Assembly: GCF_032854445.1 (NCBI RefSeq)
Contig: NC_088301.1
Span: 9,732,281-9,796,280 of the forward strand
DNA length: 64,000 nucleotides
Direction: 5' to 3'
Source of the DNA: Liolophura sinensis
Taxonomy: Eukaryota; Mollusca; Polyplacophora; Chitonida; Chitonidae
Shown here: positions 23,303 to 36,472 of the stretch, one piece after another
How positions within the stretch are numbered: position 1 is the first letter of the stretch
Layout: every line of letters starts with the position of its first letter
The notes under the pieces: model-generated
Seen by the model: only the letters and a program-made list of their open reading frames with translations
Told to the model about the DNA's origin: nothing
Databases searched by the model: none
Translations under genes and position numbers: made by a program

Positions 23303-24208
23303 GTTGTGTGTTTACTGAGTAACACGGTGTGTTTTTTGACTGTAGCGTGTTTATTGGGTGATTGTATTGAGTAACGGTGTGTGTGTTACATGTACATGTA
23401 TGTGGCGTGTTTATTGAGTAATGGTGTACGTGTTATATGTACATGTTGGTTGAATAGAAGATTGCATGTTGTGTGTACATGTATACGGCGTGTTTATTGA
23501 GTAACGAAAGGCGCGTTATCTGCACATGTTTGTAGAGTGTTTGTTGAATAGCACGGTGTGTGTTATGTGTACATGAATGTGGCGTGTTTATTGAGTAAGG
23601 GTGTGCGTGTTATATGTACATGTTTGTAGGGTGTTTGTTCAATAGCACAGTGTGTGTTATGTGTACATGAATGTGGCGTGTTTATTGAGTAACGATGTGC
23701 GTGTGATATGAACATGTATGCGGTGTGTTCATTGAGTAACGGTGTGCGTGTTATATGTACATGTTTGTAGCGTGTTTGTTGAATAGAAGATTGCATGTTA
23801 TGTGTACATGTTTGCGGCGTGTTTATTGCGTAACGGTGTGCGCGTTATCTGCACATGTTTGTGGAGTGTTTGTTCAATAGCACAGTGTGTGTTATGTGTA
23901 CATGAATGTGGCGTGTTTATTGAGTAACGATGTGCGTGTGATATGAACATGTATGCGGCGTGTTTATTGAGTAACGGTGTGCGCGTTATCTGCACATGTT
24001 TGTGGAGTGTTTGTTGAATAGCACAATGTGTGTTATGTGTACATGGATGTGGCGTGTTTATTGAGTAACGGTGTGCGTGTGATATGTACATGTATGTGGC
24101 GTGTTTACTGAGAAACGATGTGCGTGTTATCTGTACATGTTTGTGGAGTGTTTGTTGACTTTCAGAGTGCATGTTATATATACATGTAGGTGGCGTGTTT
24201 ATTGAGTA
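23303..24208 (+). repeat. Minisatellite, 47-bp monomers with higher-order dimers and trimers
   Basis: About 19 monomers of two main types: A (gcgtgtttattgagtaacgg ...) and B (gtgtttgttgaatagcacag ...). In the left half they alternate A-B (94-bp dimer, e.g. 23581 to 23675). In the right half the order becomes A-A-B, giving a 141-bp trimer. Minus-strand open frames of 77 and 148 codons show a 47-residue repeat, as expected when 47 is coprime to 3. These frames are probably not genes. Confidence 0.93.
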
Positions 24209-24243
24209 AACAGCATGAGCTGGACTTGAAAAAAGCGACGGCA

Positions 24244-24440
24244 AAATTTGGGTTTAACGTCGTACTAAACAAGTTTTCAGTCATATGAAGACGAAGGAAT
24301 CCTTAGGGTGTATGTAATGTGCCTCCTTGAGGAGGTTACAACTTCCTCTTTTAAAGTCTTAGGTGTGACTCGACCACTCCCGAAGCTCCCGAAGCTCCCG
24401 AAGCGGACGCTCTACCAACTGTGCTATCCGAGCCGGTCTG
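24244..24440 (-). mobile_element. SINE-B copy with internal deletion, minus strand
   Basis: The plus strand shows the inverted 3' module (ggtttaacgtcgtactaaac, cagtcatatgaagacgaagg), a shortened body and the tRNA-like head in reverse (ctctaccaactgtgctatcc, gagccgg). The head contains a local triplication of cccgaagct at about 24379-24403. The body between cctccttg and ggaggttaca is deleted relative to 47736-48100. Confidence 0.88.
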
Positions 24441-25049
24441 TGGCGTAATGGTTGGGCTCATTTTGTGCGTGCTAGCTGTATTGTGTGTGTTTACACAGTA
24501 AGCCTATACGTGTTCTGTCATACCTAAATTTCACCCGAATCAACAAAGTAAACACGTATAGATTTCAAAAATATACTTTATCTTTGATATTAAAGGCAAT
24601 ACACGTAGGTTTACATTTAAACATTTAACACATCTTGATGTGACAATTCTTGTTATAAATATCTTAAGTGAACGACAAAACTTACACAAATCTTACATAT
24701 CCAATAAGGCCTTTTCTTATTACAAGTGTTGTTTTTGGATGTTGAATCTAATGCTTGGCATTTTCTTGTGGAATAAGTAAAAAATGACATTAACGTAGTA
24801 CTCTAACAGAGTGTCGTGGTCAGTAGAACAAGTTTTAAGGATAAACACTAAAGGCCAAACGAGGGGTTTCCCAAGATTTCTTGAAGTAGGACTAATGCAT
24901 GTTTAATATAGAAAGGATGGAATGAACGACAATAGATGGTTTTTACCATAAATTGTCGGTAATATTTTTAGAGCAGCTTATATAGTCAGACTTAGGGCTA
25001 ATAAAATGAATATTAACAGATATATAAATATATATAGATAGATATATAT
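24441..25049. other. No recognisable feature
   Basis: Unique AT-rich sequence. Confidence 0.4.
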
Positions 25050-25051
25050 CG

Positions 25052-25352
<301 letters not shown>

Positions 25353-25399
25353 ATCAGGGGAAGTGTAATCAATTTTCTAGATATACGACTCAAAAGAAA

Positions 25400-25857
25400 A
25401 TGTCAACCTTAATGTAGGACTGTGATTAGAATCCAGTATTCCGTTCATAAATAAACAAATCAGCTGTCAAATAATCTGTCTGGGTTGTAACGGATACAAT
25501 CTCCCTCTCTCGTCTCCGACGTTTCCAGTATCATGATTTATTTCTGTTCGATTTGACCGGGTGGCGCCTTGATGATGACGCCCAACTTGTTCTGGTGCAC
25601 ACCGCATTTACTGCTAGGCAAGTATTTTCGATTGGTGTAGCTTACTGCAGAAATAGTCCGGGTGAGGACTTACTTTTGTATTGCATTTATGTTAACTGTA
25701 TAACTGAGTATAATTCTAGACTAGAGGCTCTTAACTATTTGCGAAGTGCTATCACTAAATTGTTTTTGACCTAAAGTACTATTATCATACTAAAACCTAT
25801 GATCTTTCATAGTTTTTAGTCATCTCGTGGCAGTCGTTAACTCAGATAACCTTTATC
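25400..25857. other. No recognisable feature
   Basis: Unique sequence. Confidence 0.4.
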
Positions 25858-25858
25858 G

Positions 25859-25980
25859 CCACAGAGTTTTCGCATAATCGGCACAGGATTTTCATATAAT
25901 TGTCACACGATTTTCGCATAATAGTCACACGATTTTCTCATACTTGCCACAGCATTTTCGCACAATCGTCACAGGGTTTT
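25859..25980 (+). repeat. Minisatellite, 22-bp period, about 5.5 copies
   Basis: Unit cacacgattttcgcataat + cgt with 2-4 substitutions per copy. Confidence 0.88.
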
Positions 25981-26416
25981 TCAGTCGTTATGCCGGAAAT
26001 CAGAATTTCCTATTACACTATTTCCTATTCGTCGCGCGTTTGGTTTTACTGGCTATGTTGTGGTAGCTGATACTGTATGCCCAAGGACTTCATTCCATTT
26101 ACTTTGAAAGATAACCAACTGTCCTTGGACTCAGCGAGAAATGAATTATTTATGCATTTCTCAAGACACATGAATATAAAAACACATATTCTATAACCAG
26201 CAAGGTTTTTTACTTTCCCGTTTCTCTTTGATGCCAATATTGCAAAAACATCAGCAGGGAATAGGAGGTTAATAAGTCTGCACTGATACACTGGCAGGGA
26301 ACAAAAGCTTGATAACTCTTAACCTATACACTGGGGAAATAGAATGTTCATAACTTTGCACCTGCACATTTGATATGGAATCGGGGGTTAACACACTGAG
26401 GGGCCATAGAGAATGA
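25981..26416. other. No recognisable feature
   Basis: Unique sequence. Confidence 0.4.
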
Positions 26417-26555
26417 ATGAGTGCTTGGGATTTAACGTCGTACTTAATTTTTCAGTCATATGACGACGAAAGAATCCTTCTACTTCATGTAATTTGCCTC
26501 CTTGTTGCTGGACGGATTTCCACTGCTCTTTTATCTAGTGCTGCTTCACTCTGAT
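26417..26555 (-). mobile_element. SINE-B 3' half, minus strand
   Basis: gaatgaatgagtgcttggga is the inverted ACTC-type tail. It is followed by atttaacgtcgtacttaa, cagtcatatgacgacgaaag and ggacggatttccactgctct, ending agtgctgcttcactctga. 5'-truncated. The hairpin arms remain complementary (cgtcgt/acgacg). Confidence 0.9.
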
Positions 26556-28640
26556 ATAGAAGATTAGCAACTAATTTTGATAAAATCCTCACAAATACGA
26601 GGTATTACACTTTATCAACTTACTATTAAAGTAACCGTTACCTCTTAAGGAAGTCTTCACCTGACACTGGTTCTTTGAATTTTTTTTTCAAAGGCAAATG
26701 TCCTCAGGGTCCACTAAGACAAGACAGCATCTGTCCCGTAAGCTCTCACATTTTCTAAACATTGGTCGTCTTACGAGGTTCTTTACACGGAAAAAAGACA
26801 AAGGAACAATTGAAACAAAAAGTAATTGTGGAGGTGGCCAATTTGAGATCCTGGTCACAGCTGTAATCAAGGTGTCAGTTTTTAGCCAATTTATTCCAGA
26901 AATAAGTGTTTCAGACATAGTAAATTGAACGTGTATTTGGGGCCTTTACCACTGATTGTCTGTATTTGAATTATGCATGATGGACGTCCGAGTAAAACGA
27001 TTGCTTCTCACCATTTACAGAAGCAATCACTGTCATTAAGGAGAAGGAGGCTCCAACGGGGAATATTGATGGTCGAAATGGAAACAGTTTTGTGTAATTC
27101 CACCATTCTGGAATGACAGGCTTTCTCAATAGGCCATATCATAACCGCTGAGGCTTTTGAGATTTATTCAAAGGTGTAATTGTACTATACAGGAATATTG
27201 TCGGACAGAATTATGTCATCGATTGTTTATCGCAAAGCATTGTTGGCCGGTAAAAGCAGCCATCACGACTCGATACTTTGGTATCCCGAATTAGCTGGCG
27301 AAAAGTCTGTTAGAGAAATTACAGTTACACCTTGCTGAACTTTGCGGAGACTTAGATTACCAGTGACGGCACACAGCAGCTAACATGTGCCGACAAGTAT
27401 GCTCAGTCCTGCGCAGCTGTGTGAACGAAAGCTGAAGCGCAGTTGAGGAGCACCCTTCTGTTGGCTTTGGAAATAATGACATCATACCGGCTTCACGTTT
27501 GAAATCGTTCACTTTCGAGAAATTCTCTTATTAGCTTAAGGTATTTTGGAGGCTGGGTTACCAGTGGGTCAGGTATAAGATTCATTTCTGTACCAGAGCA
27601 AAAAGGTATGATTCAGGTGAGCCACTTCCGTGGAAGGGCTTGTCTGGACAAAATCATCATTCAGATAACAGTGAGTTACGATAATACAATGTTACAGTGA
27701 TTCCGGCCTCGGGAAGCAAAGATACTTGTCAAAAGCTGTTCTAAAGTAAAAGTTAAGAAAGTTTGTGTGTGTATGATATGACGTTTTCTGTCTTAAGTGG
27801 ACTGTAGGTTTTATTAGCCAACTCGAAGCCTGACTTTGGCATATCAAAATTAAACGCTTTTAGAGTTTAATCTTAGCATAAGTTTAAATTCAAAAGACTG
27901 AATATTGAATCAATTACACATTTTCCCGCGTCTTTCTCTCTCCATATATGTATATATATCTCGCTTTCTCCTTCTCGATAGGCCACGAAAGAACAACTGT
28001 CCATGCTGGCTTTATTCCACACAGCTATCACATTCAGATTTGTATTTGTGATTTGCGGCTTCCGAAGTTAGTTGTTGGATTATCGACGTGCGATTCTTTG
28101 TTTCTACCCTCAGTTGCCGTACAAGTGGTTTCTTTGATTTAGACGCTAAGAACAGTATCTCAGACCAAGCACAGACTACCTTATTCCGTTATCATAAAAG
28201 CAATTCTATCAGACTACTGAAACTGTACTCCGGTCAAAGTTACCTGTGCATTCAGTAATAAGGTATGGATATATATACCTAATAATACTGAGCCGGGTAA
28301 TATCAAGTTGCACATAACAGCAACTGAATATGCAAATGGCGAGATTGACGCTTGGATCCCATGAGGATGTTTCCGCTCGAAAATAATGGGTTAATTATTG
28401 TAATATATTAATATAGGATCGGATTACCATTTATAGAAACGCTAATTAAAAGACACTGCGATATGATTCCGTCAGATGAAAAGCAGCCTGATAACGACAG
28501 CATACAAGGGATGAAAAATAAAAAAGGCATGAATATACTAGAATGATGCATGGAACCAAGATATTCGAGATACGATTAGCGGAGGGTTATATGAGGAGTG
28601 AGGCACAGGGCAGAAGAAGATAGGAGAATATCACTGTTTC
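26556..28640. other. Unannotated unique sequence
   Basis: About 2.1 kb. The overlapping frames at 26688-26928 on both strands have no recognised motif, and no repeats stand out. Confidence 0.4.
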
Positions 28641-28644
28641 ATCC

Positions 28645-28680
28645 TATAAATAATATATAATATATAAATAATATATATTT
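28645..28680. repeat. AT-only low-complexity tract
   Basis: ataaataatatataatata-type sequence. Confidence 0.8.
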
Positions 28681-29332
28681 TCCCTCTGTGTCTTTTATAC
28701 AACTTATCATAGGAAGCAGACTAGGAGTAATAAGTCATTGTTCGAGATTGTCATAACTGTAGTTCATTAAGCATTAATCGCGTTCGAATTTCTTCAGGAT
28801 TTCTGTACGTTAACAAAAAATACATAATTCCACAGCCACTGTACAGTTGGTAAGACTTACTGACTTACAGAAAAGGTGATGGCAAAGGGACGAGTCTGGA
28901 GGAACATGAGCGGGCAATTAAGAGCTAGAATAGCTTGTGGGAGAATGTGGAACGGTAAAAGGTTATTGTTGAAGAATACGCGATTTGACAGAAAGTTCAG
29001 ACGTACTAAGCAGCAGTTACACTTGTATGCCTGCAAGTCATGTCTGAATCGATATCGTTTTCCCGTGATTTACAGTGACTACCGTTAGCTAGGCTCACAA
29101 GGACTCTGTTTATAAGCGAAAGAAGTTAATTGTGTGTGCTGTGTCACTCACTGAATTGTCCTTGATCACACACAATAGCTGGTTTGAAGAGACGGCCGAG
29201 GTCGTGCCGATCCTTTTATAGAGATTGGCAACAGTTAATGTGTCTCAGGATTTGACATCATTTCTCTTTAGCACAGTTTTCTATATACCAGGCCATGATA
29301 TGATACACAGACTTGTATTGCTCATGGATAAT
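28681..29332. other. No recognisable feature
   Basis: A basic 70-codon frame at 28876-29088 is unsupported. Confidence 0.4.
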
Positions 29333-29550
29333 TTGTTTATTTACTTACGTGATTGGTGCTCTACGCCATACTCAAGTATATTTCACTTGTACGACAGTGC
29401 CAAGAATTATAGTTGGTGGAAACCGGGCAAAGATCGAGGGGAAACCCACGAACATCCACAGGTTGCTGACAGACTTTCCCACGAATGGTGGGAGTGGAAG
29501 CCAGCATGACTTGAACTCACATTGACCGCATTGGAGAGAGGCTTCCAGGT
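29333..29550 (-). mobile_element. SINE-A copy, minus strand, diverged
   Basis: gattggtgctctacgccata, then acgacagtgccaagaattat, then gaaacccacgaacatccaca, then the inverted B box ttgaactcac and the gaccgcattggagagaggct part of the tRNA-like head. The A box is missing. Confidence 0.87.
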
Positions 29551-29818
29551 CATTTCTTTGTGCTGGTTCACTACTACATCGACCACGAAGGTCACCTTCA
29601 TGGAGAATACATTATGCTTCCATTATTGTAAGAAATGATGCTAATGTAAAGTTCCAACACCGTTTTCACGCCACGAAATCACTGAAACATTGTGCTATGA
29701 CCGACGTAATTTGTTTAATTGAAAATGAAAACCATTTGTCAGAGCTTGCTGAAATTTCGCGAGAGGTCTTTAAAACGTTAGCCTTCGAGAGACCTAATTA
29801 AATAAATCTGATTGACTG

Positions 29819-29965
29819 ATTTCATTAACTGCTTAATGCTACACTCAAAACCTTTTCACTTACACAATGGTGGTAAGTTCCGTGGGTGAAGGAAACCGAA
29901 GTGCCTGGCTTAGACGACCGACGATTTACAAGTTTCTGGCAAACGTTCACGCATGTGACTTACAG
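29819..29965 (-). mobile_element. Degraded SINE-A relic, minus strand
   Basis: atgctacactcaaaaccttt + tcacttacacaatggtgg then ggaaaccgaagtgcctgg follow the SINE-A order with many changes. Confidence 0.5.
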
Positions 29966-32900
29966 AGACATGCACATTCAAAACCGCCCCAACGCAAATT
30001 ATCAAGTCTGTCCTTCCAAGTCCTGTCTTTCACTTTTATTTTTGCGTTATAGAGTTGAAGACTGGTTCATACGAAAGAAATATATAAATATATCTAATGT
30101 TCTGTTCAAGGCCGGGTTTGAACACACACTTTTTGTGTCTTGGTGATTGGAAGGCAAGCACCTTTAGTCAGTGTATACTTAATTGAACGTTCTGGGTTGC
30201 TGGCATCCTCCATGCCCACACACAGTTAATTAGAACATTGGTGTGTATAGGAGACGCTCACATCCGGAATTCATGATAACAAGGTCACTGGCGTGTAGAT
30301 GAGCTGAGGCTAATTGGTCGTGCCTATCTCACAGCTCTACCACGTGTTACAAATCCAGCAGGAGAACCTTATACGCATTGATTGGAACACGACGAATCGG
30401 ACATCACACGGCTCTGTGCTGTCCCATAGTGGGTGTAATAGCAGAATCACACCGGAAAGCATGCCCTTATTAACGCTGACCAGGTGACGCGTTGGCCAGA
30501 GACAGCATTATGAAGCTATTTTGACCATGTTAAAAGCAGCCATCTATTGGCGGCTTCATACCTAAAATACCTGTCCATGTAAATGTTTATTCACCCTCTG
30601 TGAAAACACTGGCTGATTCAACAAAGCCATTTGTGACTTCACTCAAAACATGAAATGCAATTTCAAAGCTTATTTTTGGATTTTCGAAATTAAAATTTTG
30701 TACCCCTCATCAATATTATCTTGAAACAAATGTGTCCAAATTTCAACTTCCAGTACCAAAAACTAAGCATCGTACAGAGTTTTTTAAAATTTTGACTTGA
30801 GAGAGGGCAGACAGACCCAGATCTTGATCACAAGGTTTGGTGTCACGGAGTTCGCACTGTCGCAAACATGTGATTCTGGCGCCCGTTCCACAAAGCTGTT
30901 TCCTATAACTGATACAGTTTCCAATAGAGAAATGAGAATGTTTGAGAACACCACAGCTAACGAAGTTTTCAAGCTGTGACACATATATATGGACTTTAAT
31001 CTGCGGCGCTTAACATATGCGTCTTGTGGCCATGTTCCTTCTCTTTGTCCCACACATGACCAGCTTTACGTCAAGATTCAATCAGCACCTCATATTCCAG
31101 GTATAACATATATCTTGGCCACTGTCTGTGCCATATCGAATCGTCATTATAGTAACGCGAATAGATAGATAATTCCATACTTATCGTAGTAGCTGACAAT
31201 GGATGGAGCTTGCGTAAATGGCGCTTTGGTATTATATGCACAGGCGGTCCACGAGCATTCCAATTATGTTTTATTTTATTGCCCTAGTGTTAAATTGCCC
31301 AAACTAATTTACTGTGATGAACATGTACATGTGCCTGACTCGAGATCATCCACGCCTTCTCTCCCATAAGTAAAGTCACTGCATAGGTGAACGTGAGATT
31401 TAAATACGTTTAAATCTGTTTCTGTGAATTTAAATCTTTTTATCAAAAGAATATTTAGGGAGCGGGACGCGAGTGAGGCGTGCAACACTAAACGTCTGGC
31501 TCACACGGACAGGCTTCTACACCGGCCTTGGGCAAGGAAGTTTCAGATTACGCCTTTCTATCTGTTTTTGGAGCTTGGTGAGCTGAGCTTAGGAGGACGT
31601 CATACATGGAATAGATTTTTCCCAGTAATTTCCCAAAGATCGAGGGTTACCCAGGTTTGTACCAAGAAAACTGGCCGACATCGTATGAGTAAAATCAAAT
31701 AAGATAATTAAATGAATATTCCGTCTGCTTCTGGGACACTTATGTAGAAAGTTTATATATTTCTTTGGACTAGTCTTCAACTCTATAACGCAAAAAGAAA
31801 AGTGAAAGACAGAACTTGGAAAGACAGGACTTGATAATTTGCATTGGGGCGGTCTTGAGCATGCTTTCTCCTAACACATGACCCACAACAACAATAAAAG
31901 GGAACAAATATTGCAACATTCATGTCCAGAATCTGTCATCGCTGAAATCAGTCAAGAATCTTTTTCAGTCTTTACTGACAGAATTATCTGTAATTCCATA
32001 TTAATGGTGATTTTTATTTAAGTCTGCAGGTGATAAGCCAGGGTTAAATTCAAGGCCAAGGTCTACCAATTCTTATGACATGTCTCCTGTTTTATAGTGT
32101 TTCATATTCTATTTTTGTCGTGTAGCCCTGTCATGCTTTAGCCTGAGCTAATCGGATCAGAGCAATGCTGCTGCCACGAATTTTTTAGTTCACATTGTGT
32201 TAGCCTTTGCCAAGTAGTAGCTATCTCCAGTTCACAGTTGCTTAGATCAATCGGTTCTGTGGACAGTGCGCAGATGAAAAGTGCGATGGGCTAGTCTTGT
32301 CATTATCATTCGGTTAATTTGATTGCGGCATGATTTGGAAGTATTCAGATGTCCCAGGCATACAAGGAGCACTGTGAGCTGATTTGTCAAACAAATAATC
32401 TGAGCTTTACAGTCTCTGGTGGAAGCCGCTGTGGAGATAATGCGGCTGGTATTTTTATAAGGTAGTTGTCAGTACCAGGCAACATTCTCCAGGTAGAATA
32501 TTAAACTGGGGGAATGCACGGCGGTGTACACAAAGGGGACAAGCAATCCGCTTCTACACGTTTCACTCGTATATTAACTGTTCAAGTTTAGCAGCACAAT
32601 TCTCTTTATGCGCGTGGTCCAGAATGATTTCTGATTTCTGTGTATTTGCGTGTGTTTCTGTGTATTAATAACATTTTGTGTAAATGTAATATGCGTATAT
32701 TTATTACTAGTCAATAGCGAATCATCCATCAGAAGGCTTTCTGCATATCAACGAAGCCAACAACAGAATAACCTATTTCGTCTGCTAATAGCAGACAATC
32801 CCTATATATCATCGGCTTTCAATGATAAATGGTGCAAATTAACTTATCGGAATTATCATAATGAGGGTTTAACAATACAGTGTTCCGTCTGGTAATTTCC

Positions 32901-33257
32901 CATCAGGCCACAACAGATAACTATACACCTGCATTCGTGTTCCACTAGTGTCTAACGCCTCGATATGACTTTAATGCCGACGACAGGATGCTAAGCCACA
33001 ACATTCATCCTAGTCAGCGTCATGAAGCTATCTGAAGCATCACAGAAATCAGATCAATTTTTGGAATATTTACCTAGGATATTCCGTCACCGCAGTTATA
33101 ACAATTGGAACATCTTTTATGCGTGTTTTATGATCTACACAATTCCAAACACATTACAGTAATGGACGTGACACTGAGCTCAACCAATACTGGCGACATT
33201 AACCTGCCCATTGCATAGCAGGGGTAGTATCCTATTGAGGTCACAAACCCTGAACAC
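29966..33257. other. Longest stretch without a supported feature
   Basis: About 3.3 kb of AT-rich unique sequence with chance frames only. A segment at 30877-30910 (gcgcccgttccacaaagctg) resembles one end of a MITE, but no partner end was found. Confidence 0.4.
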
Positions 33258-33540
33258 TCGAGCTTCGATGGCCTTATGGTTAGAGCGTCTGCCTCCAACT
33301 CGGAAGACCTAAGATCAAACCCCGGTCGGGTCATACCGAAGACTTAAAATGGCACTTGTAGCAAGGAAATATGTCTGCTTGGTCCGATGTCAGTGTTTGT
33401 GTCAGCGCTTGTGACAGGGTGGCGATGTACTCAATGGCGGCAGCGCTATGACGGCATGGACACTCCCAGCCACAGGAAGACATGGTTTGTGTACACGCAC
33501 ACACTTAATGACTGCTCGTTGTCATATGACTCTTAAGAAT
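33258..33540 (+). mobile_element. SINE-C copy (tRNA-like head)
   Basis: The tRNA-like head gcttcgatggccttatggtt + agagcgtctgcc has a B-box-like agatcaaaccccggtc. A body follows (gtgtcagcgcttgtgacagg, gacggcatggacactcccag) and then gttgtcatatgactctta, the start of the shared 3' hairpin module, where the copy breaks off. It is related to 49031-49330. No TSD was identified. Confidence 0.8.
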
Positions 33541-34195
33541 GAAATTCAGGTGCCTCAGATGAATGAAATTAAGGTGCCTCAGTTGAACCAAATTCAGTGG
33601 AAGCACACTGAAGTACCTCAATGAAACGAAATTCAGGTCAGGACACCTTCCGAGACAATTAAATCAAATTCAATGACATGAGTTACAGAGGCCCCAGATA
33701 CAGAGCTCCCAGTTACCTTCAATGACCAGTACCCACTTACCACCCAGACACAAATCTTCTCTTGTCCTCTTGTCGAACCAAATTGAGGTAGGTTGGTTGA
33801 AACTAACTCAGGTGCCTTTGGTAAGCCAAATTCAGAAGGCGCTATAAAAGCAAATTTCAAAGCCTCAGTTACAACAAATTCGGGACTCTCCTTAACCCGA
33901 GTTCAGGGCACTCAGTTCAACCAAGATTAGGCCGATCACTTTAACCAAATACAAAGGCCCGGTTAGAACCAATCCCAAAGCCCTTACATGAACCAAAATG
34001 CACGGATCATTTTCAGGACCTTCAGTGGAAACCTATTCCAGGCTCCTCAGTGGAAACCAAGTCTTTTCCAAATGCAGGTTACTCAGTGGATTTCAAATCA
34101 AGCTCCTGAGTGGAATCCAAATGTAGGCGCTTCAACTGATTCAGGGCCTCCACTATCCAAATATATGTACCGCAGTTTAAAACAAATTCAAGCAC
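33536..34195 (+). repeat. Highly degenerate tandem repeat, about 24-30 bp
   Basis: Recurring phrases such as tgcctcagttgaaccaaatt + cagg, in increasingly diverged form, across about 650 bp. It begins directly at the end of the SINE-C copy. The 118-codon frame at 33988-34344 runs through this array and into a SINE, so it is not a gene. Confidence 0.7.
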
Positions 34196-34263
34196 ATGGA
34201 ATATCTGTCGGTCAGTCAAAGGATGTAAACCAGCAACTATACAGGAGACTTATAAATATCAGA

Positions 34264-34417
34264 CCGTACGTGGAAAGGTCTGCCAGCAACCTGCGGATGG
34301 TCGTGGGTTTCCCCCGGGCTCTGCCATGTTTCCTGCCACCATAATGTTGGTCGCCGTCATATAAGTGAAATATTCTTGAGTACGGCGTAAAACACCAATC
34401 AAATAAATAAAAAAAAA
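34264..34417 (+). mobile_element. SINE-A copy, 5'-truncated, exact TSD
   Basis: Starts at ccgtacgtggaaaggtctgc and ends caaataaataaaaaaaaa. The 13-bp repeat tataaatatcaga flanks it exactly (34251-34263, 34418-34430). The 3' hairpin left arm has a change (cgccgtcatataag). Confidence 0.94.
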
Positions 34418-34579
34418 TATAAATATCAGAACGTTTACGAATTATTTTAATGCTTGTATTTTATTGTACATCTTAGAACATTTCACATTTCCAGATGTAA
34501 TGCGCCAAGTACATACAGGTATCTTCAGGGTTCCAACGCGACTTACTTTTATTTAAATACATATAAATAAGATATGTTT

Positions 34580-34715
34580 GGGTGTTAAGTGGTTAAGGTG
34601 TATACTTTTCAGTCGCTAGGTCACACTATGTGACTTTCGTGACATTCGTGACTTTCTATTCACGGATAGGGAGATTTCGATGAGCGTGTTCGAATCACGA
34701 GAACGAAGTTTTGAA
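34580..34715 (+). other. tRNA-Ser-like relic or SINE head
   Basis: gttaagtggttaagg resembles an A box of serine/leucine-type tRNAs, and gtgttcgaatcac about 105 bp later matches a B box. The spacing is too long for a normal tRNA, so a functional tRNA is unlikely. Confidence 0.35.
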
Positions 34716-35034
34716 TGCGAAATTTTAACACCAGATTACTGTTCGCGAAAGAGATTTGACCCGGGTTTAGAAAGGGATGCAAATAGGGCGATATTTGAAT
34801 AAAGCGCCCTTTGTGCTCTTTGTTTCACTTTCACGTTACTATTAACATGCAAGCAGACACTGCACTTGTCACTCAAGTTGCATACTAATGTGGATTCGAA
34901 TACAGACTAAATTTCCCTGTTTTCAGTCTTTTCTGGCTCTGGATAGCAAACGACGGTACTCTTTTGTGCGGTGTTTCATGGAGGTTGATGGAGGATACTT
35001 TATTTCCGTTAGATTTCACCAAGGTCGCTGGTTT
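34716..35034. other. No recognisable feature
   Basis: Unique sequence. Confidence 0.4.
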
Positions 35035-35122
35035 ACTTCTTCCACTCCCGTTTTCTCCACCCATTATAACTGGCCGTTGCCGTGTAAGTGAAAAAATTCT
35101 TCAGTAAAACAATAGTCAGTCA
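35035..35122 (+). mobile_element. Degraded SINE-A 3' fragment
   Basis: ttctccacccattataactg + gccgttgccgtgtaagtg then ttcttcagtaaaac. The tail is not AAAT-like. Confidence 0.6.
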
Positions 35123-35228
35123 AATCCGAGTGAGTCAGAATATAACCTCCTCATAGTACAGCTGCCCACCTGCTCTTAGCGACATTTTTTTACATTCTTG
35201 TTTCACATTATACTAAAAAAACAATACA

Positions 35229-36472
35229 ATGGAAGCGGATGCCGCGTGGATCTTGTGTCAGATGGGGATGAAAAGAAGAAAAATAATGCCAGATGGATCT
35301 TGTATCAGAAATGCATGAAAAATAGCACAACAGGGACACTTGGATCTTCCTTGAGATGTGGAGATATAGCAGCTCAATAGAGCCACATGGATTTTGTGTC
35401 AGACGTGCATGAAAAGGAGCACAATAGTGGCACATGGATCTTGTGTCAGATTTGGATGAAAAAGAGCACAATAGGGACACTTAGATCTTGTGTCAGATAT
35501 GGATGAAAAGGAACTCAATAGTGCCACTTGGATCTTGTGTCAGATGTGGATGAAAAGGAGCACAATAGGGACACTTGAATCTTGTGTCAGAAGTGCATGA
35601 AAAGGAGCACAATAAGGACACTTTGATCTTGTCTCAGATGTGGAGATAAAGGAGCACAGTAGGGCCACATGGCTCTTGTGTGAGATGTGGAAATAAAGGA
35701 GCACAATAGGGACACTTGGATCTTGTGTCAGATGTGGATGAAAAGGAGCACAATAGTGCCACAAGGATCTTGTGTCAGATATGGATGAAAAGGAGCACAA
35801 CAGGGACACTTGAATCTTGTGTCAAAGTGGATGAAAAGGAGCACAATAGTGCCACATGGCTCTTGTATCACATATGGATGAAAAGGAGCACAATAGGGAC
35901 ACTTGGATCTTGTGTCAAAGTGGATGAAAAGGAGCACAATAGGGCCACATGGCTCTTGTGTCAGATGTGGAAATAAAGGAGCACAATAGGGTCACTTGGT
36001 TCTTGCGTCAGATATGGATGAAAAGGAGCACAATAGTGCCACATGGATCTTGTGTCAGATATGGATGAAAAGGAGCACAATAGGGACACTTGGATCTTGT
36101 ATCACATATGGATGAAAAGGAGCACAATAGTGCCACATGGGTCTTGTGTCAGATGTGGATGAAAAGGAGCACAGTAGGGCCACATGGCTCTTGTGTCAGA
36201 TGTGGAAATAAAGGAGCACAATAGGGTCACTTGGTTCTTGCGTCAGATGTGGATGAAAAGGAGCACAATAGGGACACTTGTGCCACAAGGGTCTTGGGTC
36301 AGATGTGGATGAAAAGAAGCACAGTAATGCCTTACGGATCTTGTGTCAGGAGCACAGTATTGCTGCATGGATCTTGTGTCAGATGTGGATAAGAATGAGC
36401 ACTGTGTGGATAAGAATGAACACTGTAGTGCCATGGGTCGTTTTAGATGTGGATAAAAAGGAGGATAATGTA
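35229..36472 (+). repeat. Minisatellite, 47-bp period, about 26 copies
   Basis: Unit gatgtggatgaaaaggagca + caatagggacacttggatct + tgtgtca. Variants gggacactt and gccacatgg are intermixed. A block around 35940-36034 recurs at 36177-36271, offset 235 bp (5 units), showing array-internal duplication. The sequence is unrelated to the 47-bp array at 23.3 kb. Long frames on both strands follow from the period. Confidence 0.95.

Noticed and set aside
30877-30970. MITE-like end gcgcccgttccacaaagctg
   Set aside because: Only one end is recognisable; no inverted partner or TSD.
33988-34344. 118-codon frame rich in W, N and P
   Set aside because: It crosses the degenerate tandem repeat and a SINE-A insertion with a TSD.
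34580-34715. Functional tRNA-Ser
   Set aside because: The A-to-B box distance is far too long and acceptor arms do not pair.
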